Positions 1 through 8,122 of a DNA stretch of 33,102 bases are shown piece by piece; position 1 is the stretch's first letter; each line of letters starts with the position of its first letter. Under the pieces are notes generated by a model that made no database searches, was not told the DNA's origin, and was given only the letters and a program-made list of their open reading frames with translations. Origin of the DNA: Sulfurihydrogenibium sp. (GTDB lineage: Bacteria; Aquificota; Aquificia; Aquificales; Hydrogenothermaceae). The stretch covers positions 1-33,102 of the forward strand of contig NZ_JAPYVU010000019.1 of NCBI RefSeq assembly GCF_028276765.1, given 5' to 3'. The position numbers were made by a program, and so were the translations under genes.

Positions 1-1
1 C

Positions 2-685
2 GTTCCATCTGAACCGTGTGGGTTATAAAGATAAAGTTCATCTAAAGCTTTATCAAAATCTCCATTGTTCCATCTGAACCGTGTGGGTTATAAAGCGTCA
101 TACATTTGAACCCATCTTTTATCGGATGGGTGTTCCATCTGAACCGTGTGGGTTATAAAGGTCTTTTTTTATATAAAGAGAGATACACTCCCCCCAAGTT
201 CCATCTGAACCGTGTGGGTTATAAAGCAAATCTAAAAACGTAACGACTTCCCTCGTGATTGAGTTCCATCTGAACCGTGTGGGTTATAAAGCTTTTAAGC
301 AAATCTTGGCGGACTACCTTTAGCGGTTGTTCCATCTGAACCGTGTGGGTTATAAAGTAACTTTCAAAAATGAATTTTTAGATATATATCTTGAGTTCCA
401 TCTGAACCGTGTGGGTTATAAAGGCAGGCGAAGGATAACGATTGTAGAGATAAAAAAACAGTTCCATCTGAACCGTGTGGGTTATAAAGAGATAACTCTC
501 AGAAAGATTTAGCTCCTTCATTAGCGTTCCATCTGAACCGTGTGGGTTATAAAGTGTCTGTCGTCTTTTCCGCATCTATCACGAGAATGGTGTTCCATCT
601 GAACCGTGTGGGTTATAAAGTAAATTCTTTGTAGTGTTTCTTTTGTAGTTCTCTCTGTTACATCTGAACCGTGTGGGTTGTAAAG
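2..685 (+). CRISPR. CRISPR array 1 (11 repeats, 10 spacers, left end outside window)
   Basis: A 29-nt repeat beginning GTTCCATCTG and ending GGGTTATAAAG starts at 2, 67, 132, 198, 263, 329, 395, 461, 526, 592 and 657. Spacers are 36-37 nt and all differ. The last repeat (657-685) is degenerate: it begins GTTAC instead of GTTCC and reads GGGTTGTAAAG at its end. Decay of a terminal repeat normally marks the leader-distal end, so the leader should lie to the left, outside the window, with transcription rightwards. The array may continue beyond base 1. Array 3 (20613-22014) uses the same repeat family. No cas genes lie nearby, so the processing machinery must be encoded elsewhere. The spacer at 96-131 contains an inverted repeat, ACCCATC with GATGGGT. 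Confidence 0.98.
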
Positions 686-731
686 AAAAAATAATGGAAA
701 ATAATAGGAAATTAAACAGGAGGAAAAAAAG

Positions 732-1229
732 ATGAAAAAAGTTTTAGGTTTAGCCTTGTTTGGCATCTTAGCAACAGGTAGCATGACTTATGCCGCATAT
801 GTTCCTGAAGATACCGACCCTGAAGCTTATAATGAAATTGAAGCTGACTGCTGGGCTGCTCAACGTAAAATGGATATCCAAGAACTCGTTAATTGTCATA
901 AGGATTTAGCTGACTGGTATAAGAAAAAAGGAAAATATGATGTTGCATATTATGAAATAAGTCAAGCTGGATATTATTGCAGCATGGCTGGAGATTATAA
1001 AAACGCAATAAAATACACTCTTGAAGCTATCGAAGGCTTTAAAAAGATAGGAAATAAAGAGGGAGAAGCAGATAACTACAGACAGCTTGGATATATCTAT
1101 AAAGAAAAGGGAGACAAGAAGAAAGCAAAAGAATACTACATGAAAGCATATGAACTTTATAAATCCATCGGAGCAGAAAAGGATGCTCAAGACACTTTAA
1201 GAGCAATGAGGAGTAAAAGAGGTTATTGA
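732..1229 (+). CDS. Secreted small TPR-repeat protein
   Basis: 165 residues. The start is an ATG with an AGGAGG box 6 nt upstream. Residues 1-21 form a signal peptide: a Lys-Lys N-terminus, a hydrophobic core and a small-residue end at TYA before AY, so the product is predicted to be periplasmic. The rest is helical with tetratricopeptide-like repeats. The clearest pair is at about 79-112 and 115-148, with the typical LGYIYKEKGD turn and A-x-x-Y/F spacing. Three cysteines (in ADCW, VNCH and YYCS) lie in the mature part. TPR units mediate protein-protein contacts; no enzymatic motif is visible and the specific role is unknown. The gene begins only 46 nt after CRISPR array 1 in the same direction with no evident promoter between, so read-through from the array is plausible. 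About 110 nt after its stop is an orphan CRISPR repeat, so the gene sits between two pieces of CRISPR locus. Confidence 0.85.
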   Translation: MKKVLGLALFGILATGSMTYAAYVPEDTDPEAYNEIEADCWAAQRKMDIQELVNCHKDLADWYKKKGKYDVAYYEISQAGYYCSMAGDYKNAIKYTLEAIEGFKKIGNKEGEADNYRQLGYIYKEKGDKKKAKEYYMKAYELYKSIGAEKDAQDTLRAMRSKRGY

Positions 1230-1337
1230 TATATTGACTTATAGATTATTCGCTGTATGTTAGCCCTATTCCTACTGACATTCTATCTGCTATGGACTGT
1301 AGAAACAATTAAAACAAAAACCTTAGGCAAAAGTTTG

Positions 1338-1386
1338 GTTCCATCTGAACCGTGTGGGTTATGTAAGAGGTGAGATGTGAGACGTT
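1338..1386 (+). repeat. Orphan CRISPR repeat plus array-3-type trailer
   Basis: Bases 1338-1362 match the first 25 nt of the 29-nt repeat of arrays 1 and 3. They are followed by GTAAGAGGTGAG and heptad units ending ACGTT. The same junction, repeat broken after GGGTTAT then GTAAGAGGTGA, ends CRISPR array 3 at 21990-22053. The terminal repeat and trailer of a CRISPR locus therefore occur here without an adjacent array; array 1 stops 650 bp to the left, with the TPR gene between. Confidence 0.85.
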
Positions 1387-1387
1387 A

Positions 1388-1531
1388 AATCCACACTGTC
1401 ATTCTGAAGCAGGCGAAGAATCTCATTTTTTCTTTTCAAATCAAAAAATCAAGAGATGATATCCTTTGTCCTATAGCCTCAGGACGATGACAAAAAAGCT
1501 AAACTTGCAAAAATTTTTAAAATATTCTTAC
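1388..1531. repeat. MITE-like dispersed hairpin element, copy 1
   Basis: The left arm (1397-1424, TGTCATTCTG ... GAAGAATCTC) and right arm (1453-1492, GAGAT ... GGACGATGACA) are imperfect inverted complements around an AT-rich centre. An A/T-rich tail follows (AAACTTGCAAAAATTTTTAA...). The same element recurs in many intergenic gaps of the window. No ORF is present, so any mobility would need a transposase in trans. Apart from this element and the orphan repeat, I see nothing else in 1230-1537. Confidence 0.8.
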
Positions 1532-1537
1532 TACAAA

Positions 1538-2752
1538 TTAACTAATAACTCTTCTTCCAAGTTTACCAATAAGCTCTGCACCATAAACAATTATGCCTAA
1601 CTTTCCTGCTTTAATATCCTCTTTATTTTCATTTATAGCTCTAATAACATCTTCTAACCTATAACCATTATTTCCATCACTATCTGTATCACTGTAAAAC
1701 TCTAACTTCCTCTCGCTACTTTCAACATCACCTATATACAAATTTTGAGATACCATATCCGGTATAAACTCAGACTTTAGCTGAAGCTCTACCTTATCCC
1801 CCTCTTTTAACTGTGTATCAACTATAAAAACTGGGTCTGTAAAGATACGTGGCTCAGAAAGTGGCAGTTCTTTAAGCTCGTTTAAAATATAGATTTTTGC
1901 ATTGCCTTTATTCAAGTATGCAATTTTAAAATCTTCCTTTTCTTCTATTTGAGATACAACAGCTCTTAATACTCCTTTGATTGTTTTACTATACGGCAAA
2001 ACCTTATGATTTACATAATCCTTATTAACCTTACAAACAGAGGACAGTAGCCTCCATCCGATAAAGCTAAAATCTTTTTCTTTACACTTTATGCCATTAC
2101 TTTCTGTATATAGTCTTACTTGTTTTATAAATAAAAGCTCTTCTCTACTGCCTGCAAGCCTGCCTTTTGAGAAGGTTATAAGCTCTGGAATAAAGTCAGA
2201 AAATTGTCTTTGTGGTAATAAGCCAAAAATACAGCCACAGTAATTTTGATGATAAAGCTCTGATTCTTTCGCAAGTTTATTCATTTTTTCTGTTCCGCCG
2301 TTTTTTCTAAAATCAATAGCCAAAAACTCCAAACCATACTCACTTGCTACCTTTTCTCCAACTTCTTTTAATACTTCAAAGTCTTTTTTAGGACTCATCA
2401 TTAAAACTGTTGTAAGCTTATTACATCCAAGCTCTTTGGCTATTTCTGCACTTTTAGTTAATCTTACATCATGGCAAACAGTACATCTTTCGCCTCTTTC
2501 TGGTTCGTTTTCAAGACCTTTTACAGAAGACAGCCATAAATCTAAATCATAATCTCCTTTTATACACTCTATTCCAAGCTGATTGCAAACTCTTTTTGTT
2601 TCTATCCATCTAAGCTCAAACTCTTCTTCTGGATGTATGTTTGGGTCATAAAAATAGCCAATTAGCTCACTGTTTGGAAAATCTTCTTTTAGTTTTCTAA
2701 GTGCATAAACACTATCAACTCCGCAGCATATATGAACAAGAATTTTATCCAT
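1538..2752 (-). CDS. queH: Epoxyqueuosine reductase QueH-like protein with C-terminal extension
   Basis: 404 residues. The N-terminal ~185 residues carry the QueH (DUF208) signature. This comprises a vicinal Cys pair C9-C10 in ICCGVDS, the GYFYDPNIHPEEEF block (about 32-45), C90-x-x-C93, TTVLMMSPKKD (about 114-124), DFRKNGG and NYCGC (C172, C174). QueH reduces epoxyqueuosine to queuosine at the tRNA wobble position, using an Fe-S cluster and a metal bound by these cysteines. Residues ~190-404 are an extension not needed in short QueH proteins. I recognise no domain in it, though a stretch near 300-345 with alternating hydrophobic residues looks beta-rich. The start is supported by a CAGGAG box 7 nt upstream. 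The gene stands alone, flanked by a MITE-like element and a gene remnant. Confidence 0.85.
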   Translation of the reverse strand: MDKILVHICCGVDSVYALRKLKEDFPNSELIGYFYDPNIHPEEEFELRWIETKRVCNQLGIECIKGDYDLDLWLSSVKGLENEPERGERCTVCHDVRLTKSAEIAKELGCNKLTTVLMMSPKKDFEVLKEVGEKVASEYGLEFLAIDFRKNGGTEKMNKLAKESELYHQNYCGCIFGLLPQRQFSDFIPELITFSKGRLAGSREELLFIKQVRLYTESNGIKCKEKDFSFIGWRLLSSVCKVNKDYVNHKVLPYSKTIKGVLRAVVSQIEEKEDFKIAYLNKGNAKIYILNELKELPLSEPRIFTDPVFIVDTQLKEGDKVELQLKSEFIPDMVSQNLYIGDVESSERKLEFYSDTDSDGNNGYRLEDVIRAINENKEDIKAGKLGIIVYGAELIGKLGRRVIS

Positions 2753-2815
2753 CTTTTAGCTCCTGATTTGTTTATAATATTTTAATATTTTACTTCTAAC
2801 AGGAGGAAATCAAGT

Positions 2816-2878
2816 ATGAGAAAAATACTAATTTCTGCAGTTTTAGTATTATCAAGCATTTCTGTGAAAGTGCCCTAA
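2816..2878 (+). pseudogene. Truncated signal-peptide gene remnant
   Basis: A strong AGGAGG box (2801-2806) precedes an ATG at 2816. The frame encodes 20 residues: MRKILISAV, then a hydrophobic run to SSIS, then VKVP and a stop. This is a typical start of an exported protein. The frame ends exactly where a MITE-like hairpin element begins (AAATCCACACTG from 2879). The simplest reading is an exported-protein gene cut off by insertion or deletion at the element; no continuation of the gene is visible after the element. A genuine 20-residue peptide is less likely. Confidence 0.55.
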
Positions 2879-3022
2879 AAATCCACACTGTCATCTGCAG
2901 CCGGCGAAGAATCTACGCCTTTATACTCATACTCTGTCATTTCTGAAGCCGAGCTCTCATATTTTTTCTTTTCAAATCAAAAATCGAAAGAGAAGATCCT
3001 TTGCTTCGTTTAGATGACGAAC
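2879..3022. repeat. MITE-like dispersed hairpin element, copy 2
   Basis: Starts with the shared AAATCCACACTGTCAT edge, then GCAGCCGGCGAAGAATCT. A second, partly duplicated left arm (TGTCATTTCTGAAGCC) follows, then the AT-rich centre TTTTCTTTTCAAATCAAAAATC and the right arm GAAGATCCTTTGCTTCG ... GATGACGA. It lies between a truncated gene and truA. Nothing else is seen in 2879-3100. Confidence 0.75.
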
Positions 3023-3100
3023 AATGTAAGCTTATAAAAATTTTGCATCGCTCTCATCCTTTCTAACCTTTCAATTAACAATATGTTAAAATAAAAAGCT

Positions 3101-3832
3101 ATGGAGATAAAAAATTACAAGCTTGAAATCAGTTATATTGGAACTAACTACAACGGTTGGCAAAGGCAGAAAAACGGAATCGGAATTCAACAAGTCATTG
3201 AAGATTTATTGTCTGAGCTTTTGAAAGAAAAAATAACGCTAATTGGTGCAGGAAGGACTGATGCAGGCGTCCATGCTTTAAGGCAGGTTGCAAACTTTAA
3301 AACAAAAAAACATAAAAACCCAAAGACTATATACACCTATCTCAATGCAAAACTGCCAAGGGACATTTCAATTTTGAAAGTTGAAGAAGTGCCGCTTTCT
3401 TTTAATGCAAGATTTTCAGCCAAAGGAAAGACATATATTTATAAGATTAATACTAAGCCAGACCCATTTTTGTTTAAGCTTGCTTGGTATTATGATAAAA
3501 AATTAGACTTGATAAAGATGGCAGAAGGAATTAATTTAATAAAGCAATATAAAGACCTTTCTTCTTTGGCAAAAGCAGGGGATTATATAAGAAAAGAAAT
3601 TGATTTAAGAGAGCTTAAGTTATACTTTGATGGTAAAATCATAACCATAGAAATTACAGCATCTCACTTTTTAAGAAATATGGTCCGTAGAATTGTAGGA
3701 CACCTTGTCGCACTTGGAAGAGGTAGCTTAAGCTTAGAAGAGTTAAAAGATATAATAGAAAAGAAAAGTCCATCCCATGGCAAATTTACAGCACCGCCAG
3801 AAGGTTTATATTTAAAAGCAGTGTATTATTAG
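3101..3832 (+). CDS. truA: tRNA pseudouridine synthase A
   Basis: 243 residues, usual length for TruA. It isomerises uridines 38-40 in the tRNA anticodon arm. The catalytic motif GAGRTDAGVHA spans residues 49-59 with nucleophile Asp54. The N-terminal block YKLEISYIGTNYNGWQRQ and the later SFNARFSAKGKTYIYKI, FLRNMVRRIVGHL and GLYLKAVYY blocks are typical. The start is an ATG; there is no strong Shine-Dalgarno box immediately upstream, only GCT before the ATG, so a leaderless or weakly initiated message is possible. Flanked on both sides by MITE-like elements, so it is probably monocistronic. Confidence 0.97.
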   Translation: MEIKNYKLEISYIGTNYNGWQRQKNGIGIQQVIEDLLSELLKEKITLIGAGRTDAGVHALRQVANFKTKKHKNPKTIYTYLNAKLPRDISILKVEEVPLSFNARFSAKGKTYIYKINTKPDPFLFKLAWYYDKKLDLIKMAEGINLIKQYKDLSSLAKAGDYIRKEIDLRELKLYFDGKIITIEITASHFLRNMVRRIVGHLVALGRGSLSLEELKDIIEKKSPSHGKFTAPPEGLYLKAVYY

Positions 3833-3865
3833 TAAGAAAGTGAGAAGTGAATAGGTTAGGTGAGA

Positions 3866-4000
3866 AAAAAGAAATCCTTCGCCTTACGGTCTCAGGACGG
3901 TCAAAAGATGAATGATAAGTATTAAAGAAAGGATAGCCTTGTTTGTCATTCTGAGCGAAGCGAAGAATCTCATATTTTTGTTGAATTTCTCACCCGACGT
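3866..4000. repeat. MITE-like dispersed element, copy 3 (arms in reversed order)
   Basis: A right-arm-type segment (GAAATCCTTCGCCTTACGG ... CTCAGGACGGTCA) occurs first. A left arm follows (3944-3971, TGTCATTCTGAGCGAAGCG then AAGAATCTC), and then the tail TTGAATTTCTCACCCGACGT. The ACCCGACGT tail recurs at about 6943 and, as GCCCGACGT, at about 31453. A GTGAGAA/GTGAATA stretch sits just before it. Confidence 0.7.
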
Positions 4001-4082
4001 ATCATGAATTGCCATTACGTAAGATGATGAGAATTCGGAAGTAAAGTATTGCGATTATAAAGAAAAAAAGGAGAGAATAAAG

Positions 4083-5006
4083 ATGGAAAATTTACAAAAT
4101 TATGAAAATTTTAGAGTAGGGTTTGTTGCTATTGTTGGAAGACCAAACGTTGGAAAGTCAACGCTTTTAAACAATATAATCGGAACAAAATTAAGCATTG
4201 TCAGTCCAAGACCACAGACAACTCGGATGAGAATTTTAGGCGTTAAACATCTGCCAGATGCACAGATAATATTCTTAGACACGCCGGGGGTTCAAAAAGG
4301 CGGAGATTTACTTACAAAATCAGTAATGGAATCTGTAATATCAGGAATAGAAAGTGCAGATGTTATTTTAATGGTCATAGATGCTGAGGCAGGTTGGACA
4401 AAAGAAGATAAAGAAGTCGTAGAAAACTATCTTAAAAAAGTAAATAAGCCTGCGATCCTTGCAATCAATAAAATTGACAAGATAAAAAGAGACTTAGTTT
4501 TACCGCTCATCGAAGAATCTATAAAAATATATGACTTTAAAGAATTTGTTCCAATATCTGCTATCAAAAATCTAAATATTGATGAGCTTATTGAAACAAT
4601 AAAAAAATACCTACCAGAATCTCCGCCTTTGTACCCAGAAGACCAAATAACAGACCTGCCACTAAAGTTTTATATAGCAGAAATCATTCGTGAAAAAGTA
4701 TTTTTAAATACAAGGCAAGAGGTTCCATACTCTGTTGCTGTTGAAGTTGAAAGTATACAAGAAGGAGAAAAGAATAAAAATCTGCTTATTATTGATGCAG
4801 TCATTTATGTTGAAAGAGAAAATCATAAAGGTATAATTATAGGTAAACAAGGACAGATGTTAAAGAAAATCGGCATGCAAGCAAGAGAAGAGCTTGAGTT
4901 TTTACTTGGTAAAAAAGTTCATCTAAATCTGTATGTAAAAGTTAAAGAGAGATGGAAAGAAGATTTACCACTACTTAGAGAGCTTGGTTATAACCAAATA
5001 TCATAA
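4083..5006 (+). CDS. era: GTPase Era
   Basis: 307 residues, normal for Era, which binds the 3' end of 16S rRNA and couples GTP hydrolysis to 30S assembly. G1 is GRPNVGKST (19-27). The switch threonines are in QTTR. G3 is DTPG (66-69), G4 NKID (129-132) and G5 SAIK (159-162). A C-terminal KH domain follows with GIIIGKQGQM (250-259). The start has an AGGAGAG box (AAAAAGGAGAGAATAAAG before ATG). It is 14 nt upstream of mgtE in the same orientation, so the two are likely cotranscribed. Confidence 0.98.
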   Translation: MENLQNYENFRVGFVAIVGRPNVGKSTLLNNIIGTKLSIVSPRPQTTRMRILGVKHLPDAQIIFLDTPGVQKGGDLLTKSVMESVISGIESADVILMVIDAEAGWTKEDKEVVENYLKKVNKPAILAINKIDKIKRDLVLPLIEESIKIYDFKEFVPISAIKNLNIDELIETIKKYLPESPPLYPEDQITDLPLKFYIAEIIREKVFLNTRQEVPYSVAVEVESIQEGEKNKNLLIIDAVIYVERENHKGIIIGKQGQMLKKIGMQAREELEFLLGKKVHLNLYVKVKERWKEDLPLLRELGYNQIS

Positions 5007-5020
5007 AAAAGGAAGGCGCT

Positions 5021-6400
5021 ATGTCCCCAATAATTGAAGTTTTAAAGGAAACTCTAAAAAGGGCTATAGGCAAAAGAGATTATAAAACCATAGAAAAGAT
5101 TATTATAAAAACCCACAAAGGAGACATAGCCGAAGTCTTTAAATATCTAAATAAAGAAGAAAGAAAAATCTTAATGCTTACCTTAATCAAATCAAACATT
5201 CAAAAAGCTGGCGATGTTTTTCAAGACCTTGAAGAAGATATAAAATCTGAATTGCTTAGAAATTTAAGCTCAAAAGACTTAACAAATCTTTTGAATAATC
5301 TCCCGGTTAATGAAATTGTAAAAATTATAGACCATATCCCTGATGATGTAAGAGATATTATTCTAAAAAATTTAGAGAAAGAAAAGATTGAAGAGTTAGA
5401 AGAGTTAGAACAACTGCTTACTACCAATGAAGATAACATAGCATCTATCATTAGAGAAGATTTTCTAAGTATCAACGAAAACATTACAGTTCAAGAAGCT
5501 ATTGAAATTGTAAAAAATGCAGATAAAGAGATAGAGATTCTTTATATCTATGTTGTTGATGATAAAAACAGGCTTATTGGCGTTGTCTCGCTGAAGGAAT
5601 TAATCACATCTCCGGGTAATATTTTAGTAAAAGATATAATGACAAGAGAGCTTATAACTGTAAGCATAAACGCTACAAAAGAAGAAGTTATTGATATTTT
5701 TAAAAGATACGACCTTTATATTTTACCTGTTATTAATGATGAGGAAGAGCTTGTAGGTGTAGTTTATATTGAAGATATAATTGATGTAATCTCTGAGAAA
5801 ACAACAGAAGACTTCTTTAAAATGGCAGGAGCAAAAGAAGAGGAGCTTTTTTATCAAGATAAGACGTTTAAAATTGCAAAATTAAGAATGCCTTGGCTTT
5901 TAACCGCAACATTTGGAGAGTTTATAACAGCTATAATCATAAGTTTTTTTAGTTTTACAATTGAGCAGTTTTTACCAATCATTTTTTTCTTGCCAATGGT
6001 TGCCGCCCTTAGTGGTAATATAAGCTCTCAAGCTGCCATCATTACAGCAAGAGGACTAAAAGAAGGAAGACTTTCGGAAAACATAGTTGATTATATCCGT
6101 TCAATAATAAAAGAGTTAAAAGTTGCTTTGGTAATTGGTTTTGGAGCTGGCTTGTTGGTTGGTTTAATCTCTTCTTTATGGATAAACAATCATAAACTTG
6201 GAATGATAGTTGGAGTTGCTTTATTTTTTAGCATAGTTATAGCCGGCTTAATTGGTAGCTTAATACCATATATTATGGACAAGATGGGTAAAGACCCAAC
6301 CTTAGCAACCGGAGTTTTAGCATTAACCATTACAGATATCGTTGGAATATCAATATATCTATCCGTTGCAACATACTTTATACATTACTTACATTTATAG
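5021..6400 (+). CDS. mgtE: Magnesium transporter MgtE
   Basis: 459 residues with the full MgtE architecture. An N-terminal helical Mg-sensing domain (about 1-130) is followed by two CBS domains (about 135-255, including VKDIMTRELITVS and EEELVGVVYIEDIIDVI). A connecting helix leads to five membrane segments (about 290-459). The pore block PMVAALSGNISSQAAIITARGL corresponds to the family P-x-x-x-x-x-x-GN-x-x-SQ motif, and DPTLATGVLALTITDIVG carries the conserved Asp residues. The protein forms a Mg2+-gated dimeric channel in the inner membrane. An AGGAAGG box precedes the ATG. No Mg riboswitch fits in the 14-nt gap to era, so regulation is probably at the protein level. Confidence 0.96.
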   Translation: MSPIIEVLKETLKRAIGKRDYKTIEKIIIKTHKGDIAEVFKYLNKEERKILMLTLIKSNIQKAGDVFQDLEEDIKSELLRNLSSKDLTNLLNNLPVNEIVKIIDHIPDDVRDIILKNLEKEKIEELEELEQLLTTNEDNIASIIREDFLSINENITVQEAIEIVKNADKEIEILYIYVVDDKNRLIGVVSLKELITSPGNILVKDIMTRELITVSINATKEEVIDIFKRYDLYILPVINDEEELVGVVYIEDIIDVISEKTTEDFFKMAGAKEEELFYQDKTFKIAKLRMPWLLTATFGEFITAIIISFFSFTIEQFLPIIFFLPMVAALSGNISSQAAIITARGLKEGRLSENIVDYIRSIIKELKVALVIGFGAGLLVGLISSLWINNHKLGMIVGVALFFSIVIAGLIGSLIPYIMDKMGKDPTLATGVLALTITDIVGISIYLSVATYFIHYLHL

Positions 6401-6411
6401 AGGTCAGTATC

Positions 6412-6834
6412 ATGGAGACAATCGCAATTCACCCACCATTTACACACTTTGCAATAGCTTTTCCATTAATGCTGTTAATCGTTCATTTGTTTTATATGAT
6501 AAACAAAAAAGAGTTAGACAGTCTGCACTTTGTATTAACATTCTTATCAGCTTTGGCTGTTATTGTTGCTACCATAACCGGCATTATAGCTCATGAACCA
6601 ATAGAAACTAAGCTTGAAGAGATTAAGGCTTTTGGCTATCATCAAAAACTTGGCTTACTTCTTGCACTTTATTTTGTTATATTATCTGTCGTAAGAATCA
6701 TAATGACTAAAACAAAAACACTTAACTTAGTATTTACAATCTTATTGATAATTGGCGTTGTTCTTTTATTTATTCAAGGAAAGCTTGGCGGTTCAATCGT
6801 TTATGAAAACATGATTACACCATGGTTAAAGTGA
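6412..6834 (+). CDS. DUF2231-type four-helix membrane protein
   Basis: 140 residues. Four hydrophobic segments lie at about 12-30, 40-60, 77-95 and 103-120. The HPPFTHFAIAFPL start, an internal histidine-containing GYHQKLG and the end GKLGGSIVYENM match the DUF2231 pattern of an HP-x-x-x-H N-terminal motif and a GG-x-x-VY C-terminal motif. The function of the family is not established; the conserved histidines suggest heme or metal binding (inference). It starts 11 nt after mgtE behind AGAGGT formed with the mgtE stop, so it is translationally linked to mgtE. Confidence 0.75.
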   Translation: METIAIHPPFTHFAIAFPLMLLIVHLFYMINKKELDSLHFVLTFLSALAVIVATITGIIAHEPIETKLEEIKAFGYHQKLGLLLALYFVILSVVRIIMTKTKTLNLVFTILLIIGVVLLFIQGKLGGSIVYENMITPWLK

Positions 6835-6837
6835 AGC

Positions 6838-6951
6838 TGTTCCAAAAATTAACGTTGTCATTCTGCAGCCGGCGAAGAATCTCAACCTCAAAGATGTCAT
6901 TATGAGCGAAGCGAAGAATCTCATGTTTTTAATGAATTTCTTACCCGACGT
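6838..6951. repeat. MITE-like dispersed element, copy 4 (two left arms in tandem)
   Basis: Begins with CTGTTCCAAAAATTAACG, the same edge as the terminal inverted repeat of the copy at 19829. It then has two head-to-tail left arms: 6856-6883 (TGTCATTCTGCAGCCGGCG ...) and 6895-6922 (TGTCATTATGAGCGAAGCG ...). It ends with GAATTTCTTACCCGACGT. No right arm is present, so it is a rearranged copy. Confidence 0.7.
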
Positions 6952-7011
6952 GTACTAAACATTATAATGTTATAAAATTTTTTAAACCTGTTTAAAAACC
7001 TTGGAGACAGC

Positions 7012-7776
7012 ATGAAAATATACATAATTACTATATTTCCGGATTATTTTGAATGTTTTAAAAATTATGGAGTTGTGAATAAGGCTATAAAAAACGGACT
7101 TGTTGAGATAAACACTATAAATCTTAGAGATTTTACAACAGATAAGCATAAAACAGTTGATGATGTTGTTTATGGTGGTGGTCCCGGAATGCTTTTGAAA
7201 CCAGAGCCTATATTTAAAGCATTTGACTATATAAAAAATATATCCAAAAATCCTTATACTATAATAACCGAGCCATGGGGAAAAACTTTTAATCAAGAAA
7301 TAGCAAGAAAATTGGCGGAAAAAGAAGAGATTGTAATAATTTGTGGAAGGTATGAGGGGGTTGATGAAAGAGTTAAAACGTTAGTAGATGAGGAGATATC
7401 TATCGGTGATTATATTTTATCGGGTGGAGAGCCGGCTGCATTGGTTATTATGGACAGTGTTATTAGATTGCTTCCAGGTGTTTTATCTGATGACGAAAGT
7501 AAAGAAGTAGATTCTTTCAGTGATGGACTGCTTGGATACCCTAACTACACAAGACCGGCTGAATTTAGAGGTATGAAAGTTCCGGAAGTTTTACTATCCG
7601 GTAACCATAAATTGATAGAAAAATGGAGGAGGTTCCAAAAACTAAAAAGAACTTACAAAAATAGACCAGATTTATTAGAAAAAGCAAAATTATCTGTTGA
7701 AGATAAACAGCTATTAAAGTATATTATAGAAGGTAAAGAATTTGAAGATTTGATTAAAGAGGGAAAAATTGCTTAG
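7012..7776 (+). CDS. trmD: tRNA (guanine-37-N1)-methyltransferase
   Basis: 254 residues, typical of TrmD, a SPOUT methyltransferase that uses AdoMet to methylate G37 next to the anticodon and prevent frameshifting. The sequence starts MKIYIITIFPDYF and contains YGGGPGM (54-60), the trefoil-knot loops CGRYEGVDER (111-120) and ISIGDYILSGGE (129-140), and FSDGLLGYPNYTRP with the linker Asp expected to act as base. EVLLSGNHKLIEKWRR follows. GGAGA lies 5 nt before the ATG. It overlaps the next gene by 8 nt and heads a run continuing to hsp20 and lon. Confidence 0.98.
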   Translation: MKIYIITIFPDYFECFKNYGVVNKAIKNGLVEINTINLRDFTTDKHKTVDDVVYGGGPGMLLKPEPIFKAFDYIKNISKNPYTIITEPWGKTFNQEIARKLAEKEEIVIICGRYEGVDERVKTLVDEEISIGDYILSGGEPAALVIMDSVIRLLPGVLSDDESKEVDSFSDGLLGYPNYTRPAEFRGMKVPEVLLSGNHKLIEKWRRFQKLKRTYKNRPDLLEKAKLSVEDKQLLKYIIEGKEFEDLIKEGKIA

Positions 7777-8104
7777 TTTTGAAAAACCACCAATAGATAT
7801 TCTTGAAGACGAAGAAAAGTATATAGTAATAATAGATTTGCCCGGATGTAAAAGAGAAGATATAGAAATAACAGGTGATGAGAAAACTTTAAAAATCAGA
7901 GCTCTTAAAAGTATAAACCTGCCGGGAAAGTATATTTTAATGGAACGTTTCACAGGAATTGTCAAAAGAAGTATCAGATTTCCGCAATACATAGATATCT
8001 CAAAAGGCAAGGCAGTTTATGAAAACGGCTGCTTGATTATCTATATACCAAAAGCAAAAAATCAGTTTATAATAGATACTATTTGTAAAATTTCAATTTT
8101 TTAA
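7769..8104 (+). CDS. Small heat shock protein, Hsp20/alpha-crystallin family
   Basis: 111 residues from a TTG start inside the end of trmD, with GAGGG 6 nt upstream. Almost the whole chain is an alpha-crystallin domain. PPIDILEDEEKYIVIIDLPGCKREDIEI opens the sandwich, and FPQYIDISKGKAVYENGCLIIYIPK is the conserved A-x-x-x-NG-x-L closing strand. The N-terminal arm is very short and the C-terminal I-x-I extension is at most FIIDTICKISIF, so it is small for the family. It is an ATP-independent holdase. Placement immediately before lon links aggregation control with proteolysis. Confidence 0.85.
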   Translation: MLSFEKPPIDILEDEEKYIVIIDLPGCKREDIEITGDEKTLKIRALKSINLPGKYILMERFTGIVKRSIRFPQYIDISKGKAVYENGCLIIYIPKAKNQFIIDTICKISIF

Positions 8105-8122
8105 AAACTGCAGGAGGTCTGA

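Noticed and set aside
327-784. Open frames across array 1 with repeated FHLNRVGYK or ITHTVQMEL peptides
   Set aside because: They are translations of the CRISPR repeats themselves, have no ribosome sites and run through repeats and spacers.
5007-5020. Mg riboswitch before mgtE
   Set aside because: The gap to era is only 14 nt, so there is no room for an M-box.
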